Origin: Aegilops tauschii subsp. strangulata
Taxonomy: Eukaryota; Streptophyta; Magnoliopsida; Poales; Poaceae
DNA length: 64,000 nucleotides
NCBI RefSeq assembly: GCF_002575655.3
Contig: NC_053037.3
Span: forward strand, 450,585,793 to 450,649,792
Direction of reading: 5' to 3'
Below the pieces are notes generated by a model. That model saw only the letters and a program-made list of their open reading frames with translations, was not told where the DNA came from and made no database searches. The translations under genes and the position numbers were made by a program. Of this stretch, positions 10,555 through 22,019 are shown piece by piece; within the stretch, counting starts at the first letter, position 1, and the number at the start of each line of letters is the position of its first letter.

Positions 10555-11712
10555 ATCCTACGCAATTGTCACTCCGAGGCTTATGGAGGGCACCACGCTG
10601 GAGACAGAACTGCACATAAGGTATTGCAATCCGGTTTTTATTGGCCTACTCTCTTCAAGGATGCTCGTAAGTTTGTCTTATCTTGTGATGAATGTCAAAG
10701 AATTGGTAATATTAGTAGACGTCAAGAAATGCCTATGAATTATTCACTTGTTATTGAACCATTTGATGTTTGGGGCGTTGATTATATGGGACCTTTTCCT
10801 GCCTCTAATGGATACACACATATTTTAGTTGCTGTTGATTACGTTACTAAGTGGGTAGAAGCTATTCCAACTAGTAGTGCTGATCATAACACTTCTATTA
10901 AAATGCTTAAAGAAGTTATTTTTCCGAGGTTTGGAGTCCCTAGATATTTAATGACTGATGGTGGTTCACATTTTATTCATGGTGCTTTCCAAAAAATGCT
11001 TGCTAAATATGATGTTAATCATAGAATTGCATCTCCTTATCACCCATAGTCTAGTGGTCAAGTAGAATTGAGCAATAGAGAGCTCAAATTAATTTTGCAA
11101 AAGACTGTTAATTGATCTAGAAAGAATTGGTCCAAGAAACTGGATGACGCACTATGGGCTTATAGAATTGCATATAAAAATCCTATGGGTATGTCTCCGT
11201 ATAAAATGGTTTATGGAAAAGCATGTCACTTACCTCTCGAACTAGAACATACGGCTTATTGGGCTATTAAAGAGCTCAACTATGATTTCAAACTGGCCGG
11301 TGAGAAGAGGTTATTTGACATTAGCTCACTTGATGAATGGAGAACCCAAGCCTATGAGAATGCCAAATTGTTTAAACAAAAGGTTAAAAGATGGCATGAC
11401 AAAAGGATACAAAAGCGTGAGTTTAATGTAGGTGACTATGTGTTATTATACAACTCTCGTTTAAGATTTTTTGCAGGAAAACTTCTCTCTAAATGGGAAG
11501 GTCCGTACGTTATCGAGGAGGTTTATCGTTCCGGTGCCATAAAAATCAACAACTTTGAAGGCACAAATCCGAAGGTGGTGAACGGTCAAAGAATTAAACA
11601 TTATATCTCAGGTAATCCTATAAATGCTGAAACCAATGTTATTGAAACCGTAACCCCGGAGGAATACATAAGGGACACTTTCCGGAATGTTTCAGACTCC
11701 GAAAAGGAATAG
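10555..11712 (+). pseudogene. Integrase of E1 with GPY/F C-terminal domain
   Basis: The HHCC zinc domain is visible as [22 protein letters not shown] at about 10570-10705. The core has the catalytic Asp in VWGVDYMGPF, the second Asp in LMTDGGSHF and a Glu in QVELSNREL. The C-terminal part carries KWEGPYVIEEV, the GPY/F module of Gypsy integrases. Stops at 11047-11049 and 11113-11115 interrupt an otherwise continuous frame. The protein ends at 11710-11712. It inserts element DNA into chromosomes. Element C has lost the first catalytic Asp at the same place. Confidence 0.88.
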
Positions 11713-12031
11713 GCATGTGGTACGGTAAGTAAACCGACTCCAAATCAGTTCTAATGGCAATTTTTCTCCGTTTTGGAATATTTAGAAAAATAGAAAAATA
11801 AGAAGCAGTCCGGGGAGGCCTCCACGAGGGTGGAGGGCGCGCCCTACCCCCTGGGCGCGCCCCCCTACCTCGTGGGCATCTCGTGTGCTCTCCAGACTCC
11901 GTTTTCTTGCACGATACGTATTTTGGTTGGTAAAAATTCGTTATATAATCTCCCGAAGGTTTTGACTCCGGTATCACACAATTATCCTCTGTTTTCGTTT
12001 TGATCTGTTTCTGTAGCAGATTTGGAGCAAG

Positions 12032-12457
12032 ATGTCATCTCAGGATTCTGACGGAGAGAGTTATGTCTCACACCTCATTGCTGACCCAAAGACCTATGGG
12101 GATTTATCTCCTTGTGGTCGAACTACGGATGAGGAAGAGGATGCTCATTTGATGAGGATCAATGATTCAAGTTCGGAGGAGGAGGACGTCCCTCTACCTC
12201 AACCTGGGGATATGCACGTGAAGTTCAAGAAATCCAGCCTCCCTAAGAGGGCTAAACTATCTAACAACCGATCTATTCCGTCTCGTTTTTGGAAGAAAAG
12301 CAAAGGAGATTTATGTGATAAGATCTTGAAGCTGGAATCGGAGGTCGATGATTTAAAGGAGGAAATTGCCCTTCTCAATTATAGTATGAAGAAGCTAAAG
12401 GCACAACTGTCATCATCAACAACTCCATCATCACCACCCCCCAAAAAGGAGACATAA
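12032..12457 (+). CDS. Extra ORF of E1 downstream of pol, acidic and coiled-coil, unknown function
   Basis: The intact ORF of 141 residues starts MSSQDSDGESYVSH. An acidic N-terminus (DEEEDAHLMRINDSSSEEEDV) is followed by a basic middle (KKSSLPKRAKLSNN) and a leucine-rich heptad-like stretch (KILKLESEVDDLKEEIALL) near residues 95-115. It ends in STTPSSPPPKKET. There is no signal peptide or membrane segment, so it is not an envelope-like product. Element C has a completely different ORF in the same slot, sharing only the first few bases and the tail STTPSSPP. The function is unknown. A role in packaging or nuclear traffic is speculation. Confidence 0.7.
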   Translation: MSSQDSDGESYVSHLIADPKTYGDLSPCGRTTDEEEDAHLMRINDSSSEEEDVPLPQPGDMHVKFKKSSLPKRAKLSNNRSIPSRFWKKSKGDLCDKILKLESEVDDLKEEIALLNYSMKKLKAQLSSSTTPSSPPPKKET

Positions 12458-13998
12458 TCACATGGGTATGGGCACTCCCCTTGGCAACCGCCAAGCTTGG
12501 GGGAGATGCCTCGGCATCGTATCACCACCACCTCTCCTATCTTTACCATTTTTCTTAGTTCGATCCTTTTAGTAATATCTTGATCTAGTAGAATAAAGTT
12601 TTAGTATGATTTAGTTCTGAGTTTTGCTTTATGATCTACCTATGTAATCGAGTCCGTGAGCTATATATATAATAAAGATTAGTGTTGAGTCAAGGGCTTG
12701 ATTATTTTGCTATGATCTTGAGGGAATAAAAGAAAAGAGAAAAGAATAAAAAGAAACAAAGAGATCATATTGATCTTATGGATAGTAATGACTTCACATA
12801 GAAAGAGTATGATGATTAAAAGTTGTTGAGAGTTGACAAACATAGTTTTGGTCATCGTTGTAATTAATAGGAAGTAATAAAGAAAGAGGGGTTTCACATA
12901 TAAATATACTATCTTGGACATCTTTTATGATTGTGAGCACTCATTAAAATATGACATGCTAAAGAGTTGATGTTGGACAAGCAAGACAACGTAATGGGTT
13001 ATGTTTTCTTATATCTGAAATAAAGTATATTGTCATGGATCATCCAACATGTTGAGCTTGCCTTTCCCCCTCATGCTAGCCAAATTCTTTGCACCAAGTA
13101 GAGATACTACTTGTGCTTCCAAAAGCCCTTAAACCAGTTTTTCCATGAGAGTCCACCATACCTACCTATGGATTGAGTAAGATCCTTCAAGTAAGTTGTC
13201 ATCGGTGCAAGCAATAAAAATTTCTCTCTAAATATGTATGATTGATTGGTGTGGAGGAAATAAGCTTTATACGATCTTGTGATGTGGAAGAAATAAAAGC
13301 GACGGACTGCATAATAAAGGTTCATATCACAAGTGGCAATAAAAGTGATGTTCTTTCGCATTAAGATTTTGTGCATCCAACCCTGAAAGCGCATGGCAAC
13401 CTCTGCTTCCCTCTACGAAGGGCCTATCTTTTACTTTGATCTTCTACCTTATGCAAGAGTCATGATGATCTTCACCTTTCCTTTTTACATTTTATCCTTT
13501 GGCAAGCCCAGTGTGTTGGAAAGATCCTGATATATACATATCTAATTGGATGTAAGTTATTGTTGACATTACCCTTGAGGTAAAAGGTTGGGAGGCGAAA
13601 CTATAAGCCCCTATCTTTCTCTGTGTCCGATTAAAACTCCATAACCACAAGTATTGCGTGAGTGTTAGCAATTATGAAAGACTAAATGATAGTTGAGTAT
13701 GTGGACTTGCTAAAAAGCTCTGACATAGACTCTTTCTGATGTTATGATAAATTGCAATTGCTTCAATGACTGAGATTATAGTTTGTTGGTTCTCAATAAA
13801 GTTTCTGATTCATACTTTGCATTGTGAATAGATTATTACTTGAGCATAAGAAATCATATGACAATATCCATATATGTTGCTCTTATGAGAATAATCATGA
13901 TGCCCTCATGTCCGTATTTTATTTTATCGACACCTCTACCTCTAAACATGTGGACATATTTATCGTTATCGGCTTCCGCTTGAGGACAAGCGAGGTCT
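12458..13998 (+). other. Long 3' untranslated region of E1
   Basis: No supported ORF. Near 12492-12520 it carries CCAAGCTTGGGGGAG, a copy of the polypurine tract, followed by a small palindrome GATGCC..GGCATC. The rest is AT-rich and closely matches 57410-58940 in element C. Confidence 0.7.
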
Positions 13999-14012
13999 AA
14001 GCTTGGGGGAGT
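13999..14012 (+). other. Polypurine tract of E1
   Basis: AAGCTTGGGGGAGT lies directly before the 3' LTR and primes plus-strand DNA synthesis. It is identical in element C at 58943-58956. Confidence 0.85.
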
Positions 14013-15505
14013 TGATACGTCCATTTTGCATCATGCTTTTATATCGATATTTATTGCATTATGGGCTGTTATTACAAATTATGTCACAATACTTATGCCT
14101 ATTCTCTCTTATTTTACAAGGTTTACATAAGGAGGGAGAATGCCGGCAGCTGGAATTCTGGGCTGGAAAAGGAGCAAATCTTAGAGACCTATTCTGCACA
14201 ACTCCAAAAGTCCTGAAACTCCACGAAAGTTACCTTTGGAAATAATAAAAATATTGAGCGGAAGATATATCAGAGGGGGCCCACACCCTGGCCACGAGGC
14301 TGGGGGCGCGCCCTACCCCCTGGGCTCCCCCTGCCTCGTGGGCCCCCTGTTGGCCCCCCGATGCCCATCTTCTACTATATGAAGTCTTTCATCCGAAGAA
14401 AAATCATAAGCAAGCTTTCGGGACGGGACTCCGCCGCCACGAGGCGGAACCTTGGCGGAACCAATCTAGGGCTTCGGCAGAGCTGTTCTGCCGGGGGCAC
14501 TTCCCTCCGGGAGGGGGAAATCATCGCCATCGTCATCACCAACGCTCCTCTCATCGGGAGAGGGCAATCTCCATCAACATCTTCACCAGCACCATCTCCT
14601 CTCAAACCCTAGTTCATCTCTTGTATCCAATTCTTGTCTCCAAGTCTGGGATTGGTACCTGTGGGTTGCTAGTAGTGTTGATTACTCCTTGTAGTTGATG
14701 CTTGTTGGTTTATTTGGTGGAAGATCATATGTTCAGATCCTTTATGCATATTAATACTCCTCTGATTATGAACATGAATATGCTTTGTGAGTAGTTACGT
14801 TTGTTCCTGAGAACATGGGAGAAGTCTTGCTATTAGTAGTCATGTGAATTTGGTATTCGTTTGATATTTTGATGAGATGTATGTTGTCAATCGACTACAT
14901 GACACTTCACCATTATTTGGGCCTAGAGGAAGGCATTGGGGAGTAATAAGTAGATGATGGGTTGCTAGAGTGACAGAAGCTTAAACCTTAGTTTATGCGT
15001 TGCTTCGTAAGGGGCTGATTTGGATCCATATGTTTCATGCTATGGTTTGGTTTACCTTAATACTTTTGTTGTAGTTGCGGATGCTTGCAATAGAGGTTAA
15101 TCATAAGTGGGATGCTTGTCCAGGTAAGGGCAGCACCCAAGCACCGGTCCACCCACATATCAAATTATCAAAGTACCGAACGCGAATCATATGAACGTGA
15201 TGAAAACTAGGTTGACGATAATTCCCATGTGTCCTCGGGAGCGCTTTTCTCTATATAAGAGTTTGTCCAGGCTTGTCCTTTGCTACAAAAAGGATTGGGC
15301 CACCTTGCCGCACTTTATTTACTTTTGTTACTTGTTGCTAGTTACAAATTATCTTATCACAAAACTATCTGTTACCTATAATTTCAGTGCTTGCAGAGAA
15401 TACCTTGCTGAAAACCGCTTATCATTTCCTTCTGCTCCTCGTTAGGTTCGACACTCTTACTTATCGAAAGGACTACGATAGATCCACTATACTTGTGGGT
15501 CATCA
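14013..15505 (+). repeat. 3' LTR of E1
   Basis: It matches 5424-6925 throughout, with a deletion of about 24 bases near 14888. It ends GTCATCA and is followed by the GCCTA duplication. Confidence 0.95.
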
Positions 15506-15613
15506 GCCTACAAAGAGGGCGATGAAGCGGGCAAGGCGCTGTTTGGTAAGACCGAGGACGAGGCAGAGGACAATGCCGGCTCCGACGAGTCCCTGCTCCG
15601 CTTGCGTCGATGA
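15506..15613 (+). pseudogene. CACTA-carried gene of unknown function, 3' part
   Basis: It begins with the right copy of the E1 target duplication. In the frame of 4984-5423 it adds KEGDEAGKALFGKTEDEAED and a short tail ending at TGA 15611-15613. Downstream, 15600-15770 holds imperfect repeats of GGCAGAGGACA..GCCGGCTCCG and GCTCCGCCGAGGC, so the original C-terminus may have been longer and repetitive. Confidence 0.6.
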
Positions 15614-15839
15614 GGCCCTGCTCCGCCGAGGCCCCGCGGCGCCAACAACAAGGCAGAGGACACCGCCGGCTCCGCCGAGGCCCCACCCTGCCGGCAACAA
15701 GGGGGAGGATTTCCCCTGCTCCGCCGAGGCGCCGCCCCGCTGCCAACGAGGCTGCGCCACACAGAAAACGAGGAAGAGTAGAATACGGTAGGTCGCCGCC
15801 GCTCGGGTCCAAGTAAGGCCATCGCTGCTACCCTTCGGT

Positions 15840-16310
15840 TGCTGGCACTAGGCTGTACATCATGGAGCAACTCTATGAACAGGATGATTGAAGAGCGCTC
15901 CGTGGTTGAGCAAGCTCATGAGATACAGTCATTTGCTAGAGAACTTGAGCACTTCAGTTGTATGCTACCGGACAAGTTTGTTGCCGGAGGTATCATCACT
16001 AAGCTTCCTCCTTCATGGACCTCATTGGCACTCTTGATGTGGAAGAAAAGGCGAGAGCAAAGGACACACGTGCTCGAGGAATTGAGGGAGGATCTAGTGC
16101 CAATCTGGTACAGAAGAAGAACTTCCAGCCCCACAAGTTCAAGAACAAGGGCAAGTTTGATGGTAAAGCAAAGTTTGATGGGAAGAACAAGGCTGTGCCA
16201 CACACGAACTTCAAGAAGAAGAATGACAAGAAGAAAGGTGTTTGTCATGTGGGGATCCTGATCATTGGGCTCCTAGTTGCCCTAATCGCTATGACAAGCT
16301 AAGCGGGTTG
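15840..16310 (+). pseudogene. Fragment of a Copia-type gag gene
   Basis: Translations in mixed frames give MIEERSVVEQAHEIQSF and MLPDKFVAGGIITKLPPSW, then DLIGTLDVEEKARAKDTRARG, KNKGKFDGKAKFDGKNKAVP and a broken zinc knuckle (CHV..GDPDHWAPSCPNRYD) near 16238-16300. This is the gag pattern of plant Copia elements (UBN2 type). Both ends are missing and no LTR is seen, so it is a scrap inside the CACTA, by old insertion or capture. Confidence 0.8.
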
Positions 16311-16740
16311 ACCACTGACAGTCGGTTAGCTTCTTGGCGGCGATGTGGAGTCGGAGAGCTATGTTGGAGAAGGATGCTGCTTCTACTTAACTGCTGGTGC
16401 AGTTGGATGACTGACACGTGGGCCCAACAGGCATCTGGGCCACATGTCAGTTATGCACCTGCACCTGCAGTTAAGTCACTGAAGCTTCTGTTCAGCTCAG
16501 CCGGACACAGGTGGGTAGCTTCGGTTAATTAATTATACCTCCAGCGCACCCCTTTTTAGTTGAAGAATGTATGAAATGTAATGAAATCGGGCATGTTTAT
16601 ATGAAATCCGACCATGTATGAATGAATTTATTTTGATTAGTTCGAGTTCTTGTATCACTGGCATTGGATGAACATGCAAAACAATAAGTACTAGCGTTAT
16701 TCCCAGGGTGATCACCTCGTTTGCAGCAGTTTCACATGTA

Positions 16741-16865
16741 CTCCCTCCGGTCCTTTCTAGTCTGCATACAAGTTCTGTCTGCAGTCAAAGTATCTCTACT
16801 TTGACCAATCTTATAGAAAAAGTATGCACTTTCACAATGTGCGAAATAAAAAGGAACAGAAGGAG
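16741..16865. mobile_element. Stowaway MITE, 125 bp
   Basis: CTCCCTCCGGTCCTTT at the left and the near-complementary AAAAAGGAACAGAAGGAG at the right, flanked by TA on both sides (16739-16740 and 16866-16867). This is the Tc1/mariner-type Stowaway signature common in Triticeae. Confidence 0.85.
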
Positions 16866-19071
16866 TACAGAGAGTTTGAGTAGCTTTTTAGCGTTCCTGT
16901 ACATTGCAATCAAACACACAGGTCTGGCAATTCATAAAGAACATTCACAACAATCGATGATTATGCATCTCAATGATTCACATGTCAGAGCCAATATTTA
17001 CTTCACAACTAAAGAATAAAGAAAAAATGGATCGACACTGCTGACAGCAAAGGGCGTCCCATTCGAAAATATCAAACGCATGTCTTCTTGCTAAAATCAA
17101 TGAGCAAAATTTGACAAGGTTTTCCCGTTCCAAAATATCAAATGCCTACGATTGTGGAATGGGCAGGGTTTGCCATCAGTTCGGACATTGACATGGCACC
17201 TCGTGCTAAATAAACCAGCTGTTCTTTTTGTGAAGTTCCACCAAAATCAACCAAATTCGTGCGTAGCTTGTATGATTTCGCCCTTATATGTTGCAACGCC
17301 TTGAACTTATCAGCACCTCCTTTCTTGTGGTGGAAATGAATGATTCGATGTATTCATGAACATTTTGTGCAGTTCCCATTGAAATCAAGCTGAGCACCCC
17401 TGTTTGCACAAATACAAAAAAAGTGATTAGTATAAAGCAAACTGTACTATGAATTGACAGTTTAAACAGGCACCTACATGGTCCATGTAGAGCACACTTT
17501 TAGAAAAATCGAACTCACCGGAAAGAATCCTAGAACAACATTGTACTCGTGCATCACAGCGAGAAAATGGAGATTTGTCAGTCCTTCTGAGCTGAAGTTA
17601 GTTTGGTCTTGTGGGGGGTAATGTAACCGTCCTTCAACTGCTCCTTCTGATGAGAAGATAGATAGGGCTTCTTCATCCTGGCATAATCGGAACTAGTCAC
17701 TTCACGTACTCCATATTCTTCTTCAGAGGAGGATGATCCTGTTGTGCAAAGACAAGAGGATAACTAAATGCTAGCATCCCTGTTTGCTCGAAAAAAAGGA
17801 AAGGAAATATTTAAAACAGCACAGATGAAGCACTTCTCAAGGACAATACCACTTTTTGATGATAGTATCTAAACAGTAGCACAACACCAATAGAGATGAC
17901 AAAGCTCAATCATATGGATGAAATCAGTGGGCGAGTACCAACCTTTGTCAGGAGGCTTATTGTGTAGAGCATACAGATGAAGCACTTCTCCGGAACCATC
18001 TGTTGCTATCTACTGTGGTGGCCATGCTTACTATATACTCCTCGATTAGATTAATGTTTCCAACACCTTCTTGTGCAGTTCCACTAAAATATATGGTATC
18101 TTCAAAGAAGATCCCTGTTTGCACAAGTAGAGATAATTACGTATTACATTAAGAGTGGCATCAAATCAGTGGCAAAACAATTGCTCGTTCCAGCCATAGC
18201 AATAAATTAAGATGCAAAACTATATCATTACTTGTGTCATCACACTTCCAGTGCTTCATTATAGCACCAGGAGTTGATTTTTGTTTTTCTTCCGCTTGTT
18301 CTTCCCCTTCATCACTTGGTTCAATAACAGACAAGCTTCGCCTTCAATGTAAGATTTGGCATGTCAATTAGGTTGCACAAGTATAGCACTAAACAATGAC
18401 ATTAATTTTCTGATGAAAGTGGCAAAATATAGGCCAACAGTTGTGAAATATCCTTATCTTACCTCAATGGGATATTGCGGTGCACATACAGATTGGAAGT
18501 CTTGTCTCCATTTGTGCAGTTCACTAAAATCAAGCAACATTACCGTACAAGTAGCACTACATATGAAAGCACACTGCAGAATCATGTGAAAGAAGGCTAG
18601 TACTGACCTCTCATGACGCGGAATTCAAACAACTCACAAGAAGAAGATCTGAACCAAATTTGCCAACACGGATAGGAAGTAAGATCTCCTCTTGTGCAGT
18701 TCCACTAAGATCAAGCAATCAAGCAACGTTATCTGTGTGAAATTTTGGTTGAACTGCACAAAACACTCTTAAAACAAAAGTGTTTTGTGCAGTGCAACAA
18801 AAGGTCACAATGGCAACGAGGTGAAGTAGATAACCCTGTTTACACAGAGGTGCAAAGGAAACAACTAGTGGTCAATAACGGTGAATGACACAGAAGCCAA
18901 CAAAAAGAAGCATCTACCTTATCTAAATGGGAAAGAAAGCAAGACAGTAGCATTTCTCAAATGGTGGCATTGATTAATATTAACAGAGAGATTATATTAA
19001 CAATAAAATTCGTTAAACATGTAATTTTCTTTTAACTGTGGCATTGCATCAATTTTCCAGCGGCATTATTA

Positions 19072-19372
19072 GAGGGTGTTTGTTTACAGGGACATTTTGG
19101 TGGAGGGACTAAAAAAACTCCGTGTCAGTCCCATCTAAACCAAACATGAGGGACTTTTAGGGACTAAAAGTGAGCATTTGGGACTAAAGAAAGAAGACCC
19201 CGAGGGAGAGTCTTTTTGGGACTTTATCCAACAGTTGCCCCTGCCACGCATCGCACCTTGTCTCTATTAGGGTAACATGGTCTTTTAGCATGTCATTTAA
19301 TAACCTCTAGTCCATGTTTAGTCCCTGGAACCAAGCAGGTAAGGACTAGGGAGTTTTTAACCAAACAGGGCC
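19072..19372. mobile_element. Tourist-like (PIF/Harbinger) MITE, 301 bp
   Basis: Imperfect terminal repeats (GAGGGTGTTTGTTT left; the reverse complement of the right end is GGCCCTGTTTGGTT). The flanking TTA duplications are at 19069-19071 and 19373-19375. It has GGGACTAAA-type internal repeats typical of this grass family. It lies in an upstream intron of the minus-strand gene relic. Confidence 0.8.
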
Positions 19373-19684
19373 TTAGATTAACAACAGCTAAAGAGTTGCA
19401 CGGGACAGTGGACGCACCAGCACCATGTGCATCTACCGATGTACTGAGGTGATGCACAGTCTGTTGCAACAAAGAACAAACAACCAAGGAGTATATTTGT
19501 GTTGATCCCAGTTTTGTTATCTTTAGACACCTTTCCCTATGTGAGCGCAGCAAATCTAGTCCTGCTCAAACTCTACAGCCTTGTCCCCCAAAACAAAAGA
19601 TCAGTTCGTTACTGATGTGCGTACTGCGTTTGTCATTGTTTTCCCTTTTCGACCAACGTAGGTGCTGGATAGCCAGTCTGTACT

Positions 19685-19975
19685 AGTACTTTCCCCACTT
19701 CCTTTCCTCTGTGAACCACGTCCTAGATTTATGCTATACAACTTTCTCCACTACTTTCCCCCATTCCTGTCCTCTTTGAACCACGTCTTAGATTCATGCG
19801 ATACAACTTTCCCCCTTCCTTTCCTTTTTGAACCACGTCCTAGATTCATGCTATACAACTTTCCCCACTACTTTCCGCCATTCCTTTCCTCTTTGAACCA
19901 CGTCCTAGATTCATGGTATACAACTTTCCCCACTACTTTCCTGTTTGATCCAACACCTAGATTTGAGTACAGAAG
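19685..19975 (+). repeat. Minisatellite, about 62-66-bp unit, 4-5 copies
   Basis: The core TGAACCACGTCCTAGATTCATG..ATACAACTTTCCCC is repeated at about 19712, 19778, 19829 and 19896, with a decayed fifth copy GATCCAACACCTAGATT near 19948. The short ORF across it (19662-20018) is a repeat artefact. Confidence 0.85.
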
Positions 19976-20254
19976 CGGAAAAAGCGCACATGCAGCTAGA
20001 GGAATGCATGTGGAATAAGTAAATTATACCTTAAGGTTCTTGGGGTGTGGTTCGGTGGGCGACCGGAGGCCGTTCGATCCATACTATGTACGCCGGCCAA
20101 GAAGAAGGGGTCGGAGGCCCTCCTGCGCCGCCGCTGGGTGAAAGTGAATAGCTGCGCCGGTAGTGGATTCCCTCCCTCGCCGACGGCGACAGCGTTAAGC
20201 CCCCTTCCCTTCCCGGCGGACAGATCCCGCCGGCTCTTTGACCAGCAGTGAGGG

Positions 20255-20412
20255 GAGAGAGAGAGGCCAACGAAGTCTTGTTTAGATCTGGAGAGGGTGA
20301 GAGAGTGTGAAGAGAGCAACTACAAGCAGACCAGCAGTGAGGGGAGAGAGAGGCCAACGAAGTCTTGTCTAGATCTGGAGAGGGTGAGAGAGTGTGAAGA
20401 GAGCAACTACAA
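20255..20412 (-). repeat. Tandem duplication of the leader region of the minus-strand gene
   Basis: Two nearly identical copies, about 78 bases apart (about 20247-20325 and 20331-20412), each with GAGGGGAGAGAGAG..GGCCAACGAAGTCTTGT.TAGATCTGGAGAGGGTG. On the minus strand they lie between the TATA-like tract and the first ATG, so they duplicate the presumed 5' leader. Confidence 0.75.
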
Positions 20413-20584
20413 GCGCTGAGGCTCCAGCGTGTATATATATACTGGAGAGAGTGTGAAGAGTGCAAACCCTAGAAAACAAGCGCCGAGGCTGCAGCTTATA
20501 TGTGATGAGGTGATTATACGGTCACTACGAGATTGTATAGCTCCGTATCCATCCATTTTGACCAGTCAAAATCCTCCTGGCACG

Positions 20585-20660
20585 AATTATGCTCAAGTGT
20601 AGTTATCGAACCCGAAACCTCAAGTTTGATGAGCGAACAGGTTAACCAGCTACACAACCC
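20585..20660 (-). other. tRNA-like (SINE-like) relic
   Basis: On the minus strand TAGCTGGTTAACC resembles an A box, and about 40 bases later GGGTTCGATAAC resembles a B box. No cloverleaf, CCA-type end or poly-A/T tail with target duplication could be established, so this is only a hint of a tRNA-derived SINE. Confidence 0.25.
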
Positions 20661-21075
20661 TCCCGTTATGTTCAACGAGAGGAAAATAACCTTTTATACA
20701 TTCCTGCATACAAGCATGCCGTGTTTTTTGTGTGTGTGGGAGTCATTGGGATTTAAATCATAATCGTGTCATGTGGCTTTGGTGGTAAGACTATCCACAG
20801 TTGTGCAGAAATAATGTAGCCTTAGTCACCTTACCTCTCTCCACGTAGTACATTGGGTCCCACCAGTCAGAGGGTGAAACAAACAAATTAATAAGAAAAA
20901 TTAAAAGCGCCAGCAGTGTATCTTACCTCCCACATCTCGCTACTGCTTGGGAACACTGTCCAATTGATCCCTCTATTCGCTCATGTACTATTTTAAGTGA
21001 ATCCTTATTATAACATGCACACAATTTTGGGCACTTGTATTCGACCTAAGGCAGTGTGCCACCGTATCTCGTACG

Positions 21076-21748
21076 ACTCCCTCTGTCTAGGTGTAATAAG
21101 TCACGTTAGAAGGTGCAGCGGGACCAAGGTGCAAGCAGATTGGAGGAGAAGGAGAAACTTGACCGATCATTCCTCCAATCAAAGCCCTGATTTCTGTCTC
21201 TAAACGCAACAATTAATCCAAACAACTAAGAGATGTCGTTTAAGCTACCATGCAGGGCCACGTATTAACTTGCATGCAAGCTGACTTTGATTTCTTGACT
21301 GATCAACGCGTAGTTGCGCTCCATGCATTGGGTTTCCGGGGGAGATAGCAAGGCAGAGTAAGGAGCGTTTGGTTACAATGCTTAGGCTGGTCATAGTGGT
21401 GAGTAACTTGGACTAGTAACATGCATATGTTACTAGTCTATGTTACTACTACGCGAAGTTTGCCATCGGAAGCGAGCCGATCTGGCTCTACTGAGCTAGC
21501 AAGGTTTTTCTAGCCCACCCAAGCTAGCTGGCCCACAAAAGCTAACATATTTTAACAGTTCCAAACGCCTAACCTTGCCCGGCTATGCTATAAGCTGTTC
21601 TTGCTAAGGATCCAAACGCTCCCTAAGTAACAACGCTCGCTAGCAACGAGGCCAGGAGGGGATTGAGATGCAAAGTTAATGGACGACGCCTAAACATGTT
21701 GGGAATATCTGATTTCCGTAGGATGACTTAACACCTAGACGGAGGGAG
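21076..21748. mobile_element. MITE with CTCCCTCTGTCTAGGTG ends, carrying a second MITE
   Basis: The left end GACTCCCTCTGTCTAGGTGT..AAGTCA and the right end TGACTTAACACCTAGACGGAGGGAG are inverted complements. The interior is interrupted by the element at 21362-21623. The exact outer boundary and duplication are uncertain (GTAC/TAC-like flanks). Confidence 0.65.
21362..21623. mobile_element. Nested Harbinger-like MITE, GGAGCGTTTGG ends
   Basis: The terminal repeats are GGAGCGTTTGG and CCAAACGCTCC(C), flanked by TAA at 21359-21361 and 21624-21626. It contains a short palindromic piece ACTAGTAACATGCATATGTTACTAGT, a further MITE-like core near 21410-21450. Confidence 0.7.
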
Positions 21749-21867
21749 TACTACTCCTCAGTCCAGGTTTGATGGAATATTCGTCACCTCTTCTCTTCTT
21801 GTACGTACTCCATTTGTATCTCGCTCCCTGTGGCTTCGCACTCGCACGATTTTCCTATTCTATGAAC

Positions 21868-21919
21868 CTGTGTGTGTGTGTACGTGTGCGTGTGTGTGTT
21901 TAACAACATGTGTGTGTTA
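21868..21919 (+). repeat. GT-rich microsatellite
   Basis: Interrupted (GT)n tract with two ACGTGTG interruptions. Many other TGTGTG tracts occur between 23400 and 24800. Confidence 0.85.
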
Positions 21920-22019
21920 AGGAGAGCGACAGATCAACCTACTCCTACAGAGAGATGGTGTGTAGTGTACGATTTTAGCCGCGAGAGTCGGTGCATCCTC
22001 TCGTTTCCGGGCGTCCGGT

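Larger units (their letters stand above)
5424..15505 (+). mobile_element. Element E1: Gypsy-type LTR retrotransposon, about 10.1 kb, complete structure, coding regions broken
   Basis: LTRs are 5424-6925 (1502 bp) and 14013-15505 (1493 bp), both TGATACG...GTCATCA. It has a perfect 5-bp target duplication, a degenerate primer site, gag, protease, reverse transcriptase/RNase H, integrase, an extra ORF and a polypurine tract in the usual Gypsy order. It is the same family as element C (50213-60262). The primer type and the ORF after integrase suggest the Athila lineage, which is inference. It is defective through several frameshifts, three in-frame stops in the last third of pol and a deletion of about 60 bases at the start of reverse transcriptase. 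Confidence 0.95.
17138..20082 (-). pseudogene. Multi-exon gene relic on the minus strand of the CACTA, possible B3-family relative
   Basis: A likely first exon lies at 20030-20082: ATG GAT CGA ACG, then the donor AAG/GTATAA. Upstream of it (at higher coordinates) a TATATATATA tract at 20432-20441 and a duplicated leader are seen. Downstream exon-like units repeatedly begin after acceptors of the type GTGCAAACAG (17402, 18117) and contain GTGGAACTGCACAAG-like cores (17371, 18075, 18514, 18693). The unit at 17519-17738 has good splice sites and reads GSSSSEEEYGVREVTSS, then YLSSHQKEQLKDGYITPHKT, KLTSAQK and, after a one-base shift, HFLAVMHEYNVVLGFFP. This resembles the acidic linker and first strand of plant REM-type B3 proteins. 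The last unit ends at TGA 17140-17138. Decay and frame breaks are clear. The family call is tentative. Confidence 0.4.

Noticed and set aside
12032..12457. Envelope-like gene of an Athila-type element
   Set aside because: Position fits, but neither this ORF nor that at 56891 has a signal peptide or membrane segment.
19662..20018. 118-residue ORF on the plus strand
   Set aside because: Entirely made of the minisatellite repeat.
20585..20660. A tRNA gene
   Set aside because: A-box and B-box-like sequences are present, but no acceptor stem or anticodon arm can be paired, so only a SINE-like relic is listed.
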